Positions 50,539 through 56,366 of a DNA stretch of 56,366 nucleotides are shown in pieces. Numbering within the stretch: the first letter of the stretch is position 1; each line of letters starts with the position of its first letter. Below the pieces are notes generated by a model that worked only from the letters and a program-made list of their open reading frames with translations, was not told where the DNA came from and searched no databases. Source of the DNA: Nitrospira sp. (GTDB lineage: Bacteria; Nitrospirota; Nitrospiria; Nitrospirales; Nitrospiraceae); NCBI GenBank assembly GCA_024330945.1, contig JANDJJ010000003.1, positions 1 to 56,366 on the forward strand. The letters run 5' to 3'. The position numbers and the translations under genes are program-made.

Positions 50539-51908
50539 TCGTCGACGACGAAGAAAGCTTGCGGGACGTGCTGAGCATCATGCTCAAACGGACCGGCTAC
50601 ACCGTCACCAGCGTGGCCGACGGCGAACAAGCCTTGGAGATCTTGAACAAGGAAATTTTCGATCTGGTGATTACCGATCTGCGGATGCCCAAAATCGACG
50701 GCATGGAGGTATTAAAAGCCGCCAAGTCCGCCGCCCCGGAGACGGTCGTGTTGGTGATCACGGCGTTTGCGTCCGCCGAATCGGCGGTCGAGGCCATGAA
50801 GCAAGGCGCGTACGATTATCTGACCAAGCCGTTCCAGATCGACGAAGTGCAACTGATCATCCGCAATGCGTTGGAGAAGCGGCGGTTGACGACCGAGAAC
50901 ATGTTGCTCAAACGCGAGATTGCGAGCCGGGCTTCCTTTTCACAACTGGTGGGGCAAAGCGAGGCGATGCAGAAAGTCTTCGACGTCGTTCGCAAGGTGG
51001 CCGATTCAAGGAGCAACGTCTTAATCTGCGGCGAGAGCGGAACCGGGAAAGAGCTGGTTGCACGGGCGATTCACTATAACAGCGCCAGGAGCGCGATGCC
51101 GTTCGTGGCCGTCAACTGCGGCGCCGTGCCGGAGACGTTGTTGGAGAGCGAATTGTTCGGTCACATGAAAGGTTCGTTCACCGGCGCCATCTCGAACAAG
51201 GTCGGTTTGTTCGAAGTGGCCAACGGCGGGACGATTTTTCTCGATGAGATCGGGGATACGCCTCCGTCGATTCAAGTGAAACTGCTGCGGGTCATTCAAG
51301 AGCGTGAGTTCAGGCGAGTGGGGGGGCATCAGGACGTCAAAGTCGACGTCCGGATCGTCGCCGCGACAAACAAGGATCTTGAAAAGGCGGTCGCCGACGG
51401 TTCGTTTCGACAGGATCTCTATTATCGACTGGACGTCATTCCGATCCGGCTCCCGCCGCTGCGGATGCGGACCGGCGACATTCCGTTGTTGGTGAACCAT
51501 TTTCTTGAACGGTTCTCCAAGGAAAGCGGAAAGTCGGTTCCAACGTTGAGCCCGGATGCCCTGCGCGTGCTGTTGGAACACGAATGGAGGGGCAACGTCC
51601 GCGAGCTGGAGAATCTGATCGAGCGGGTGGTCGCCTTTTCGAAGGGGGAGACGGTGACCGATGCGGAGGTGCGGGGGTGGCTCCATCGGCCCGTTGCACC
51701 GGCACCGCAACAGCTTGTTCCTCTTGAATTGACGGATGAGGGGGTTGATCTCGAAGGGCTCGTTAACCGCATCGAGAGAGAGTTGCTGCTGAAAGCGCTC
51801 GAGCGATCGAAATGGGTCAAGAAAAAAGCGGCTCGACTCCTTCGCCTCAACACCAGATCATTCCGCTATCGACTGGAGAAGTATGCTATAAAAGGAGGCC
51901 GTGACTAA
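50523..51908 (+). CDS. pilR: Sigma-54-dependent response regulator PilR-type
   Basis: A 461-residue NtrC-family activator. Receiver domain with the phospho-Asp in LVITDLRMPKIDGMEVL; AAA+ domain with Walker A GESGTGKELVA, the sigma-54 loop as GSFTGA in place of GAFTGA, Walker B GGTIFLDEIGD, and an Arg-finger region (RVVAFSKGE just beyond ENLIERV); and a Fis-type helix-turn-helix at the end (KKKAARLLRLNTRSFRYRLEKY). It activates sigma-54 promoters of pilus genes. The GTG start lies inside the end of pilS. No sigma-54 promoter was identified in this window. Confidence 0.94.
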   Translation: MEKILVVDDEESLRDVLSIMLKRTGYTVTSVADGEQALEILNKEIFDLVITDLRMPKIDGMEVLKAAKSAAPETVVLVITAFASAESAVEAMKQGAYDYLTKPFQIDEVQLIIRNALEKRRLTTENMLLKREIASRASFSQLVGQSEAMQKVFDVVRKVADSRSNVLICGESGTGKELVARAIHYNSARSAMPFVAVNCGAVPETLLESELFGHMKGSFTGAISNKVGLFEVANGGTIFLDEIGDTPPSIQVKLLRVIQEREFRRVGGHQDVKVDVRIVAATNKDLEKAVADGSFRQDLYYRLDVIPIRLPPLRMRTGDIPLLVNHFLERFSKESGKSVPTLSPDALRVLLEHEWRGNVRELENLIERVVAFSKGETVTDAEVRGWLHRPVAPAPQQLVPLELTDEGVDLEGLVNRIERELLLKALERSKWVKKKAARLLRLNTRSFRYRLEKYAIKGGRD

Positions 51909-52830
51909 GCCTCTTCCCGCATCAACTCCGGCCCCTTCTTACGCGGTGACCGTTTCGGCTCCAGCCAAAGTGAACCTGATCCTTCGCGTACTCGACCGCC
52001 GCGCCGACGGATTTCACAACCTCTGGTCGTTGATGCAGACCGTCGGGTTGGAGGACGAAATTTCTCTTCGGCTCGATGAAAATCACGACGAGATCCGATT
52101 GCGCTGCGACGATCCTTCTTTGGCCGCCGATCAAACCAATCTGGTCTACCGGGCTGCTGACGCGGTGTTGCTCCACTGCCGCCGGAGAGTCGGAGTCGAG
52201 ATCATGCTGACCAAGCGAATTCCGATGGGAGCGGGGTTGGGGGGAGGGAGCAGCGACGCGGCCGCCACGATCGTCGGCTTGAGTCGATTGCTCGATTTAC
52301 GATGGTCGGCGGCCGACATGGCCCAGGTCGGCCGAACGTTGGGAAGCGACGTGCCGTTCTTTTTTTTCGCTCCCACCGCCGTCGTGACGGGGAGAGGGGA
52401 AGAGGTGCGCTCCGTTCACCTCCCAGGGGAGCGAGGAATCGTGCTGGTCTATCCCGGGTTCTCGATTGAAACCAAACGGGCTTATCAAACACTGGCTTCC
52501 CGCCGCACCCACGTGCGGCCGCTCTCCGCCGCCCATGCGGCACTCGGGCGGGAACGGCGACTTTCATGGGCGCAGATCCTTGAGAGCGCCGAGAACGACT
52601 TCGAAGAGCCGATGTTTGAAGCCTATCCTGCTCTCCGAGTCATCAAACACACGCTCCTGAAACTGGGCGCCGAAGCCGCTCTGCTGTCCGGCAGCGGCGC
52701 CACGGTCTTCGGCGTGTTTCATGATGAACGCAAGGCCAGGAAAGCCGCGAGCGACTACCCGGCTCAAGCTCGGGACAAGGTCTTTGCCGCCCCCACGGGG
52801 CGCGGTCCGGTACGCTGCCTTCTACTATAA
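51901..52830 (+). CDS. ispE: 4-diphosphocytidyl-2-C-methyl-D-erythritol kinase
   Basis: A 309-residue GHMP kinase of the non-mevalonate isoprenoid pathway. It has the opening APAKVNLILRVLDRRADGFHNL with the substrate-binding Lys, the ATP loop PMGAGLGGGSSDAAATIVGL and the final ALLSGSGATVFGVF motif. It phosphorylates CDP-methylerythritol. The GTG start is preceded by AAAAGGAGG and overlaps the pilR stop by eight bases. The next gene starts after a 186-base leader with its own promoter. Confidence 0.95.
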   Translation: MTKPLPASTPAPSYAVTVSAPAKVNLILRVLDRRADGFHNLWSLMQTVGLEDEISLRLDENHDEIRLRCDDPSLAADQTNLVYRAADAVLLHCRRRVGVEIMLTKRIPMGAGLGGGSSDAAATIVGLSRLLDLRWSAADMAQVGRTLGSDVPFFFFAPTAVVTGRGEEVRSVHLPGERGIVLVYPGFSIETKRAYQTLASRRTHVRPLSAAHAALGRERRLSWAQILESAENDFEEPMFEAYPALRVIKHTLLKLGAEAALLSGSGATVFGVFHDERKARKAASDYPAQARDKVFAAPTGRGPVRCLLL

Positions 52831-52849
52831 GTGTCCGGCGCGGAGTCAG

Positions 52850-52879
52850 TTGACAGCCGCCGGAGATTTTCGATAGAGT
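52850..52879 (+). promoter_or_regulatory. Sigma-70 promoter for prs
   Basis: A perfect TTGACA (52850-52855), an 18-base spacer and TAGAGT (52874-52879), 138 bases ahead of the prs ATG. Confidence 0.6.
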
Positions 52880-52885
52880 CGGCAG

Positions 52886-53016
52886 GCCTTTTCTTTTCCC
52901 CACGCCACAGCGTGGAGAGACCGGGGAAATCCCGGCGTTCGCCGCGTAACGACGAAAAAGAGTCACGAAGTCCAGCTCCGAAGAAGATCTCCGATCGGAC
53001 GATTCCGGAACACCCC
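52886..53016 (+). other. Structured 5' leader of prs
   Basis: About 130 untranslated bases follow the promoter. They hold at least two small hairpins, CCACG-ccacag-CGTGG and CCGGG-gaaat-CCCGG, then an A-rich segment. I match no known riboswitch or tRNA. The length and structure suggest regulation of PRPP synthesis at the RNA level, but this is only inference. Confidence 0.35.
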
Positions 53017-53958
53017 ATGAACAGAGAGTTGAAAATTTTCTCCGGCAACGCCAACCTCGCGCTCGCCCAGGAAATTTGCGCGTATCTGGGGCAGAAGCTT
53101 GGAGAGGCGACGGTCTCCTCGTTCAGCGACGGAGAGATTCGGGTGAAAATCGAGGAAAACGTGCGAGGCGCGGACGTGTTCGTCGTGCAGTCCTGCTGTC
53201 ATCCGGTCAACGATTCGCTGATGGAGCTGTTGATCATCATCGACGCGCTCAAACGATCGTCGGCGAATCGTATCACCGCCGTCATTCCGTATTTCGGTTA
53301 CGCCCGCCAAGATCGTAAAGACCAGCCCCGCGTGCCGATCACCGCCAAACTGGTCGCCGATTTGATCACCACGGCGGGTGCGGATCGTGTGCTGACCATG
53401 GATCTGCACGCCGGACAGATTCAAGGTTTCTTCAACGTGCCGGTCGATCATCTTTACGCCATGCCGGTGTTGTTGGAGTACATCCAAAAGCGAAAGATCG
53501 ACGATCTGGTGTTGGTCTCTCCCGACGCCGGCGGTGTGGAGCGGGCAAGGGCTTTCGCCAAGCGGGTGCAGGCGACGCTCGCGATCATCGACAAACGGAG
53601 AGAAGGGCCGAATCAAGCCCAGGTGATGAACATCATCGGCGACGTGAAGGGCAAAAGCGTCCTTTTGCTCGATGACATGATCGACACGGCCGGAACGATC
53701 GTGCAAGGGGCGCAGGCTTGCGCCGACCAAGGCGCGCGCGAAGTCTGGACGGCTTGCACGCACGCCGTGTTGTCCGGGCCCGCCTTGGAACGATTGCGGG
53801 ATTCTTGTATCACTCAGGTCGTGACGACCAACACCATTCCGTTGCAGGGGAAAGAACGGGTGTGCCCCAAGCTTCATCAATTGTCGGTCGCGCCTCTCTT
53901 GGGAGAAGCCATCCGACGCATCCATGAGGACGAATCGGTCAGTTCACTCTTTGCGTAG
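53017..53958 (+). CDS. prs: Ribose-phosphate pyrophosphokinase
   Basis: A 313-residue PRPP synthase: [82 protein letters not shown] and the PRPP loop [14 protein letters not shown]. It makes PRPP for nucleotide, His and Trp synthesis. The ORF track starts at 52831 in the leader; the ATG at 53017 (MNRELKIF) matches the family start. rplY follows 48 bases later. Confidence 0.97.
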   Translation: MNRELKIFSGNANLALAQEICAYLGQKLGEATVSSFSDGEIRVKIEENVRGADVFVVQSCCHPVNDSLMELLIIIDALKRSSANRITAVIPYFGYARQDRKDQPRVPITAKLVADLITTAGADRVLTMDLHAGQIQGFFNVPVDHLYAMPVLLEYIQKRKIDDLVLVSPDAGGVERARAFAKRVQATLAIIDKRREGPNQAQVMNIIGDVKGKSVLLLDDMIDTAGTIVQGAQACADQGAREVWTACTHAVLSGPALERLRDSCITQVVTTNTIPLQGKERVCPKLHQLSVAPLLGEAIRRIHEDESVSSLFA

Positions 53959-54006
53959 GCCCGGTGAGCGGGGTTTCTGGCCTCGGAAAGGGAGTAAAGG
54001 AGTATC

Positions 54007-54774
54007 ATGAAGTTCGAGCTGGTAGCCACAGTGAGAGAGCGGGCGGGAAAAGGCGTGGCCAGGGCCATGCGTCGAGCAGGCAAAATTCCGGCGGTGTTGT
54101 ACGGGCAAGGCGAGTGCATGTTGTTGTCCGTGAGTCCGACGCCGTTGATGAAAATTTTGAAGTCTCATGCCGGCAGTTCGGCGTTGATCGCGTTGACCAT
54201 CGAAGGGGCGAAGTCCAATCCCAACCGGACGGCGCTGCTGCGCGATTATCAGCTTGATCCGGTGAGCGGAGCTGTGTTGCACGCCGACCTTTTTGAGGTG
54301 TCGATGAGCAAGCCGATTCGGGTCAAAATCCCGATTCAAGTCGTCGGCGGCACCCCCGTCGGCGTCAAAGAAGGGGGCGTGTTGCATCACAATCTGCGTG
54401 AATTGCACATCGAATGTCTGCCGTCGGCCTTGCCGGATCACATTGAGATTGATGCGTCGGGGTTGGCCATCGGAAGCGGCGTTCACGTCAAAGAGCTCAC
54501 GGTGGGCGAGGGTATTCGACTGTTGGACGATGCCGATCAAATGGTGGTGAGCGTGGCGGCGCCCCTCTCCGACGCCAAGCTTGAAGCTCTTCTGACCAGC
54601 GGCACCGCGGCGGGAGCGGAGCCCGAGGTCATCGCGAAGGGCAAAGAGGCAGGGGGTGAAGGCGCCGGTGCCGAGGCGGCCAAGGCCGGAGCGGCGGCCG
54701 GCGAAGGAAAGGCCGCTGAAAAGAAGGAAGCGGCGCCCAAGGCGGAAAAGAAAGAGGCTGAAAAGAAGAAATAA
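54007..54774 (+). CDS. rplY: 50S ribosomal protein L25/Ctc (TL5 type) with low-complexity tail
   Basis: A 255-residue long-form L25 protein. The N-terminal 90 residues bind 5S rRNA (VRERAGKGVARAMRRAGKIPAVLYGQGE, RTALLRDYQLDPVSGAVLHADLFEV); the C-terminal beta domain is VKIPIQVVGGTPVGVKEGGVL. The last 55 residues are almost only Ala, Glu, Lys and Gly (for example AEKKEAAPKAEKKEAEKKK). It lies between prs and pth, the common order. The ATG follows GGGAGTAAAGGAG. Confidence 0.95.
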   Translation: MKFELVATVRERAGKGVARAMRRAGKIPAVLYGQGECMLLSVSPTPLMKILKSHAGSSALIALTIEGAKSNPNRTALLRDYQLDPVSGAVLHADLFEVSMSKPIRVKIPIQVVGGTPVGVKEGGVLHHNLRELHIECLPSALPDHIEIDASGLAIGSGVHVKELTVGEGIRLLDDADQMVVSVAAPLSDAKLEALLTSGTAAGAEPEVIAKGKEAGGEGAGAEAAKAGAAAGEGKAAEKKEAAPKAEKKEAEKKK

Positions 54775-54776
54775 CG

Positions 54777-55361
54777 TTGCGCCTTCTTGTCGGATTGGGC
54801 AATCCCGGACCAGCCTACGTTCGGACCCGTCACAACGTCGGGATGTGGGTGATCGAGCGGGCCGCCGCTCGATGGACGATCTCTCTCCAACCACGTCGGA
54901 CCGCTCGAATCGGAACCGGACGGCTCGGATCGGAGCCGGTCACGTTGGCCGGCTTGCTCGATTGGATGAATATCACGGGCCCTCCCATCAAAAGCCTCCT
55001 GCGAGAGCTGAATCTGACGCCCGACGATCTCATTCTCATCCACGACGATCTCGACCTGGAGCCCGGGCGACTCCGCGTCAAATCCGACGGGGGGCACGGC
55101 GGGCACAACGGCGTGCGATCCGTGATCGAAGCGTTGGGCACATCTCGGTTCGTGCGGGTCAAAATCGGGATCGGCCGTCCGGCGCCCGGTCAAAACCCCG
55201 CTGACTATGTGTTGGAGCCGGTTACGGCGGATGAGATGCGCCTGTTCGATCCCTGTCTTGAGCGGGCGGTGGATGCCTTGGAGTGGGTGATCCAGCAGGG
55301 GGTGACGGCGGCGATGAACCGGTTCAACGTGCGAGACAGAAAAGAAGGCGGCGAGTCGTGA
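54777..55361 (+). CDS. pth: Peptidyl-tRNA hydrolase
   Basis: A 194-residue Pth enzyme: LLVGLGNPGPAYVRTRHNVG with the catalytic His, the WMNITGPPIKSLL segment (MNxSG-like), LILIHDDLDLEPGRLRVKSDGGHGGHNGVRSV, and FVRVKIGIGRP. It releases stalled peptidyl-tRNAs. The only plausible start is the TTG at 54777, two bases after the rplY stop, so it is read by re-initiation. The TTG start and lack of its own ribosome-binding site suggest low, coupled translation. Confidence 0.95.
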   Translation: MRLLVGLGNPGPAYVRTRHNVGMWVIERAAARWTISLQPRRTARIGTGRLGSEPVTLAGLLDWMNITGPPIKSLLRELNLTPDDLILIHDDLDLEPGRLRVKSDGGHGGHNGVRSVIEALGTSRFVRVKIGIGRPAPGQNPADYVLEPVTADEMRLFDPCLERAVDALEWVIQQGVTAAMNRFNVRDRKEGGES

Positions 55362-55426
55362 AAGATTCCTGCTGTTGAGTGTTCAAGCTTGACGAAGGAA
55401 ACTTCCGAACCGTCGAATTTCACATC

Positions 55427-56366
55427 ATGGGACTTTGTTGCGGCATGATCGGGCTCCCGAACGTCGGCAAAACGACGGTCTTCAATGCCCTGACCGGCGG
55501 CGGGGCCTTGGCGGCCAATTACCCGTTCGCGACCGTCGATCCCAACATCGGTATTGCCCTGGTTCCTGATCCACGATTGAGCGTCCTCACTGCCATCTTC
55601 AAGTCAAAAAAAACCACCTACAGCATGCTTGAAGTGCGGGACATCGCCGGATTGGTCGAAGGGGCCAGCAAGGGCGAAGGGCTGGGCAATCAGTTTTTGG
55701 GCCATATCCGCGAGGTGGACGCGCTGTTGCACGTCGTGCGTTGTTTTCAGGGAACCGACGTGGTGCACGTGAGCGGAACCGTCGACCCCCTTCGCGACAT
55801 CGGGGTCATCGAAACCGAATTGATGCTGGCCGATCTGGAGACGCTCGAACGTCGCAAACAAAAAACGGAAAAGAAGGTCCGGGCAGGTGACAAGAAGGCC
55901 GCCTTCGAGGTCGAGTTTCTTGGACGGTTGATGAATCAACTTGATAACGGGCAGTGGCTCGGCAACCGGACTTACACGCCTGACGAGCGGCTGATTCTCA
56001 ATGAGTGTCAATTGCTCGCCGCCAAGCCGGTCCTGTTCGTGGCCAATGTCTCGGAAGACACGCGAGCCGGTGACGCGATGGTGCAGGCCGTGCGCGAGTT
56101 CGCCGCGAAGCGCGGCGCCGGGGTCGTGGTCCTTTGCGGCCAGCTTGAGGCGGAGGTGGCCTCGTTGCCGGACGCCGAACGGGAGGCCTTTCTTAAGGAA
56201 CTGGGGTTGGCCGAATCAGGTCTTGTCCGGCTCACGCGCGAAGCGTACGGACTGCTCAACCTCGTCACCTTTTTCACCGCCGGAGAAACCGAATCGCGGG
56301 CCTGGCCCATTCCGCGTGGCACCAAGGCCCCGCAAGCGGCGGGGAAAATTCACTCGGATATGGAGC
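55427..56366 (+). CDS. ychF: Ribosome-binding GTPase/ATPase YchF, 3' end outside the window
   Basis: Starts MGLCCGMIGLPNVGKTTVFNALTGG (P-loop) and continues with ANYPFATVDPNIGIALVPD, DIAGLVEGASKGEGLGNQFL, and FVANVSED where other Obg-family GTPases have NKxD. The missing canonical G4 motif fits YchF's preference for ATP. The frame is open to the window end, after LLNLVTFFTAGETESRAW of the TGS-adjacent region, so about 45-50 residues are missing. It is not in the ORF track because no stop is present. It completes the prs-rplY-pth-ychF order. Confidence 0.95.
   Translation, partial: MGLCCGMIGLPNVGKTTVFNALTGGGALAANYPFATVDPNIGIALVPDPRLSVLTAIFKSKKTTYSMLEVRDIAGLVEGASKGEGLGNQFLGHIREVDALLHVVRCFQGTDVVHVSGTVDPLRDIGVIETELMLADLETLERRKQKTEKKVRAGDKKAAFEVEFLGRLMNQLDNGQWLGNRTYTPDERLILNECQLLAAKPVLFVANVSEDTRAGDAMVQAVREFAAKRGAGVVVLCGQLEAEVASLPDAEREAFLKELGLAESGLVRLTREAYGLLNLVTFFTAGETESRAWPIPRGTKAPQAAGKIHSDME

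Noticed and set aside
47402-51908. Complete type IV pilus operon
   Set aside because: Only the platform protein and the two-component pair are here. No pilin, PilB/PilT ATPase, PilM-Q or sigma-54 promoter was found in the window.
52886-53016. tRNA gene or known riboswitch before prs
   Set aside because: No cloverleaf or acceptor stem can be drawn, and no consensus core of a known riboswitch that I recall is present.
1-56366. Prophage, insertion sequence, CRISPR array or integron
   Set aside because: No transposase, integrase, cas gene, regularly spaced repeats or terminal inverted repeats were seen. Gene content is chromosomal housekeeping apart from the phosphonate locus.

Overview
The window is high-GC bacterial chromosome of about 60 percent G+C by eye. 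It reads as a Gram-negative, meso-diaminopimelate organism, most plausibly a member of the Nitrospirota (Nitrospira-like). That placement is inferred from overall gene content and protein style: DUF2914 and SCP2 proteins, a PilC/PilS/PilR set, a dcw cluster ending in divIVA, and ispE-prs-rplY-pth-ychF. No rRNA or marker search was possible. I found no phage, IS element, CRISPR array or tRNA.

Layout. (1) 1-4.1 kb holds small conserved or unknown genes: a 5'-truncated unknown protein, a DUF2914 membrane protein, a DUF1499 protein, a zinc-ribbon protein, a divergent AdoMet-decarboxylase-family (SpeD-like) enzyme and an SCP2 lipid-binding protein. (2) 4.1-8.5 kb, minus strand, holds a two-gene RND efflux system (adaptor, then pump). 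(3) 8.7-17.6 kb starts with a PilZ protein and continues into a phosphonate locus. On the minus strand it has a PEP-mutase/nucleotidyltransferase fusion. On the plus strand, behind a near-consensus promoter, it has a split phosphonopyruvate decarboxylase, a 2-aminoethylphosphonate-type transaminase, a stand-alone nucleotidyltransferase, a CDP-alcohol phosphotransferase carrying a degenerate nucleotidyltransferase domain, and a flippase-like membrane protein. The simplest reading is PEP -> phosphonopyruvate -> phosphonoacetaldehyde -> aminoethylphosphonate -> CMP-activated headgroup -> membrane phosphonolipid or a similar conjugate. (4) 17.7-23.8 kb holds Hsp20, a small membrane peptide, CstA, YajQ, an Asp-box beta-propeller lipoprotein and an exported protein with short repeats.

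(5) 23.9-45.1 kb is a nearly gapless division and cell-wall (dcw) cluster: rsmH-ftsL-ftsI-murE-murF-mraY-murD-ftsW-murG-murC-murB-ddl-ftsQ-ftsA-ftsZ-pgeF-yggS-proC-yggT-divIVA. Many genes overlap by 4 bp (ATGA/GTGA). mraZ is missing from the front. The first third of rsmH and its upstream region are markedly more AT-rich than the rest and carry a strong promoter centred on a 20-bp perfect palindrome. The tail after ftsZ resembles the Firmicutes ylmD-ylmE-sepF-ylmG-divIVA order, with proC where sepF would be. (6) 45.1-47.3 kb holds a serine hydrolase, an unknown minus-strand gene with a clear promoter and operator-like repeat, and a PgsA-type phosphatidyltransferase. (7) 47.4-51.9 kb holds pilC, a 59-codon ORF, pilS and pilR. 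(8) 51.9-56.4 kb holds ispE-prs-rplY-pth-ychF, the last cut by the window edge.

The strongest candidate for an undescribed system is the phosphonate/phosphonolipid locus: an unusual PEP-mutase loop (EDN-x5-CS instead of EDK-x5-NS), three nucleotidyltransferase modules, and a membrane headgroup transferase beside a flippase-like protein. All function calls come from reading motifs by eye; no database search was run.
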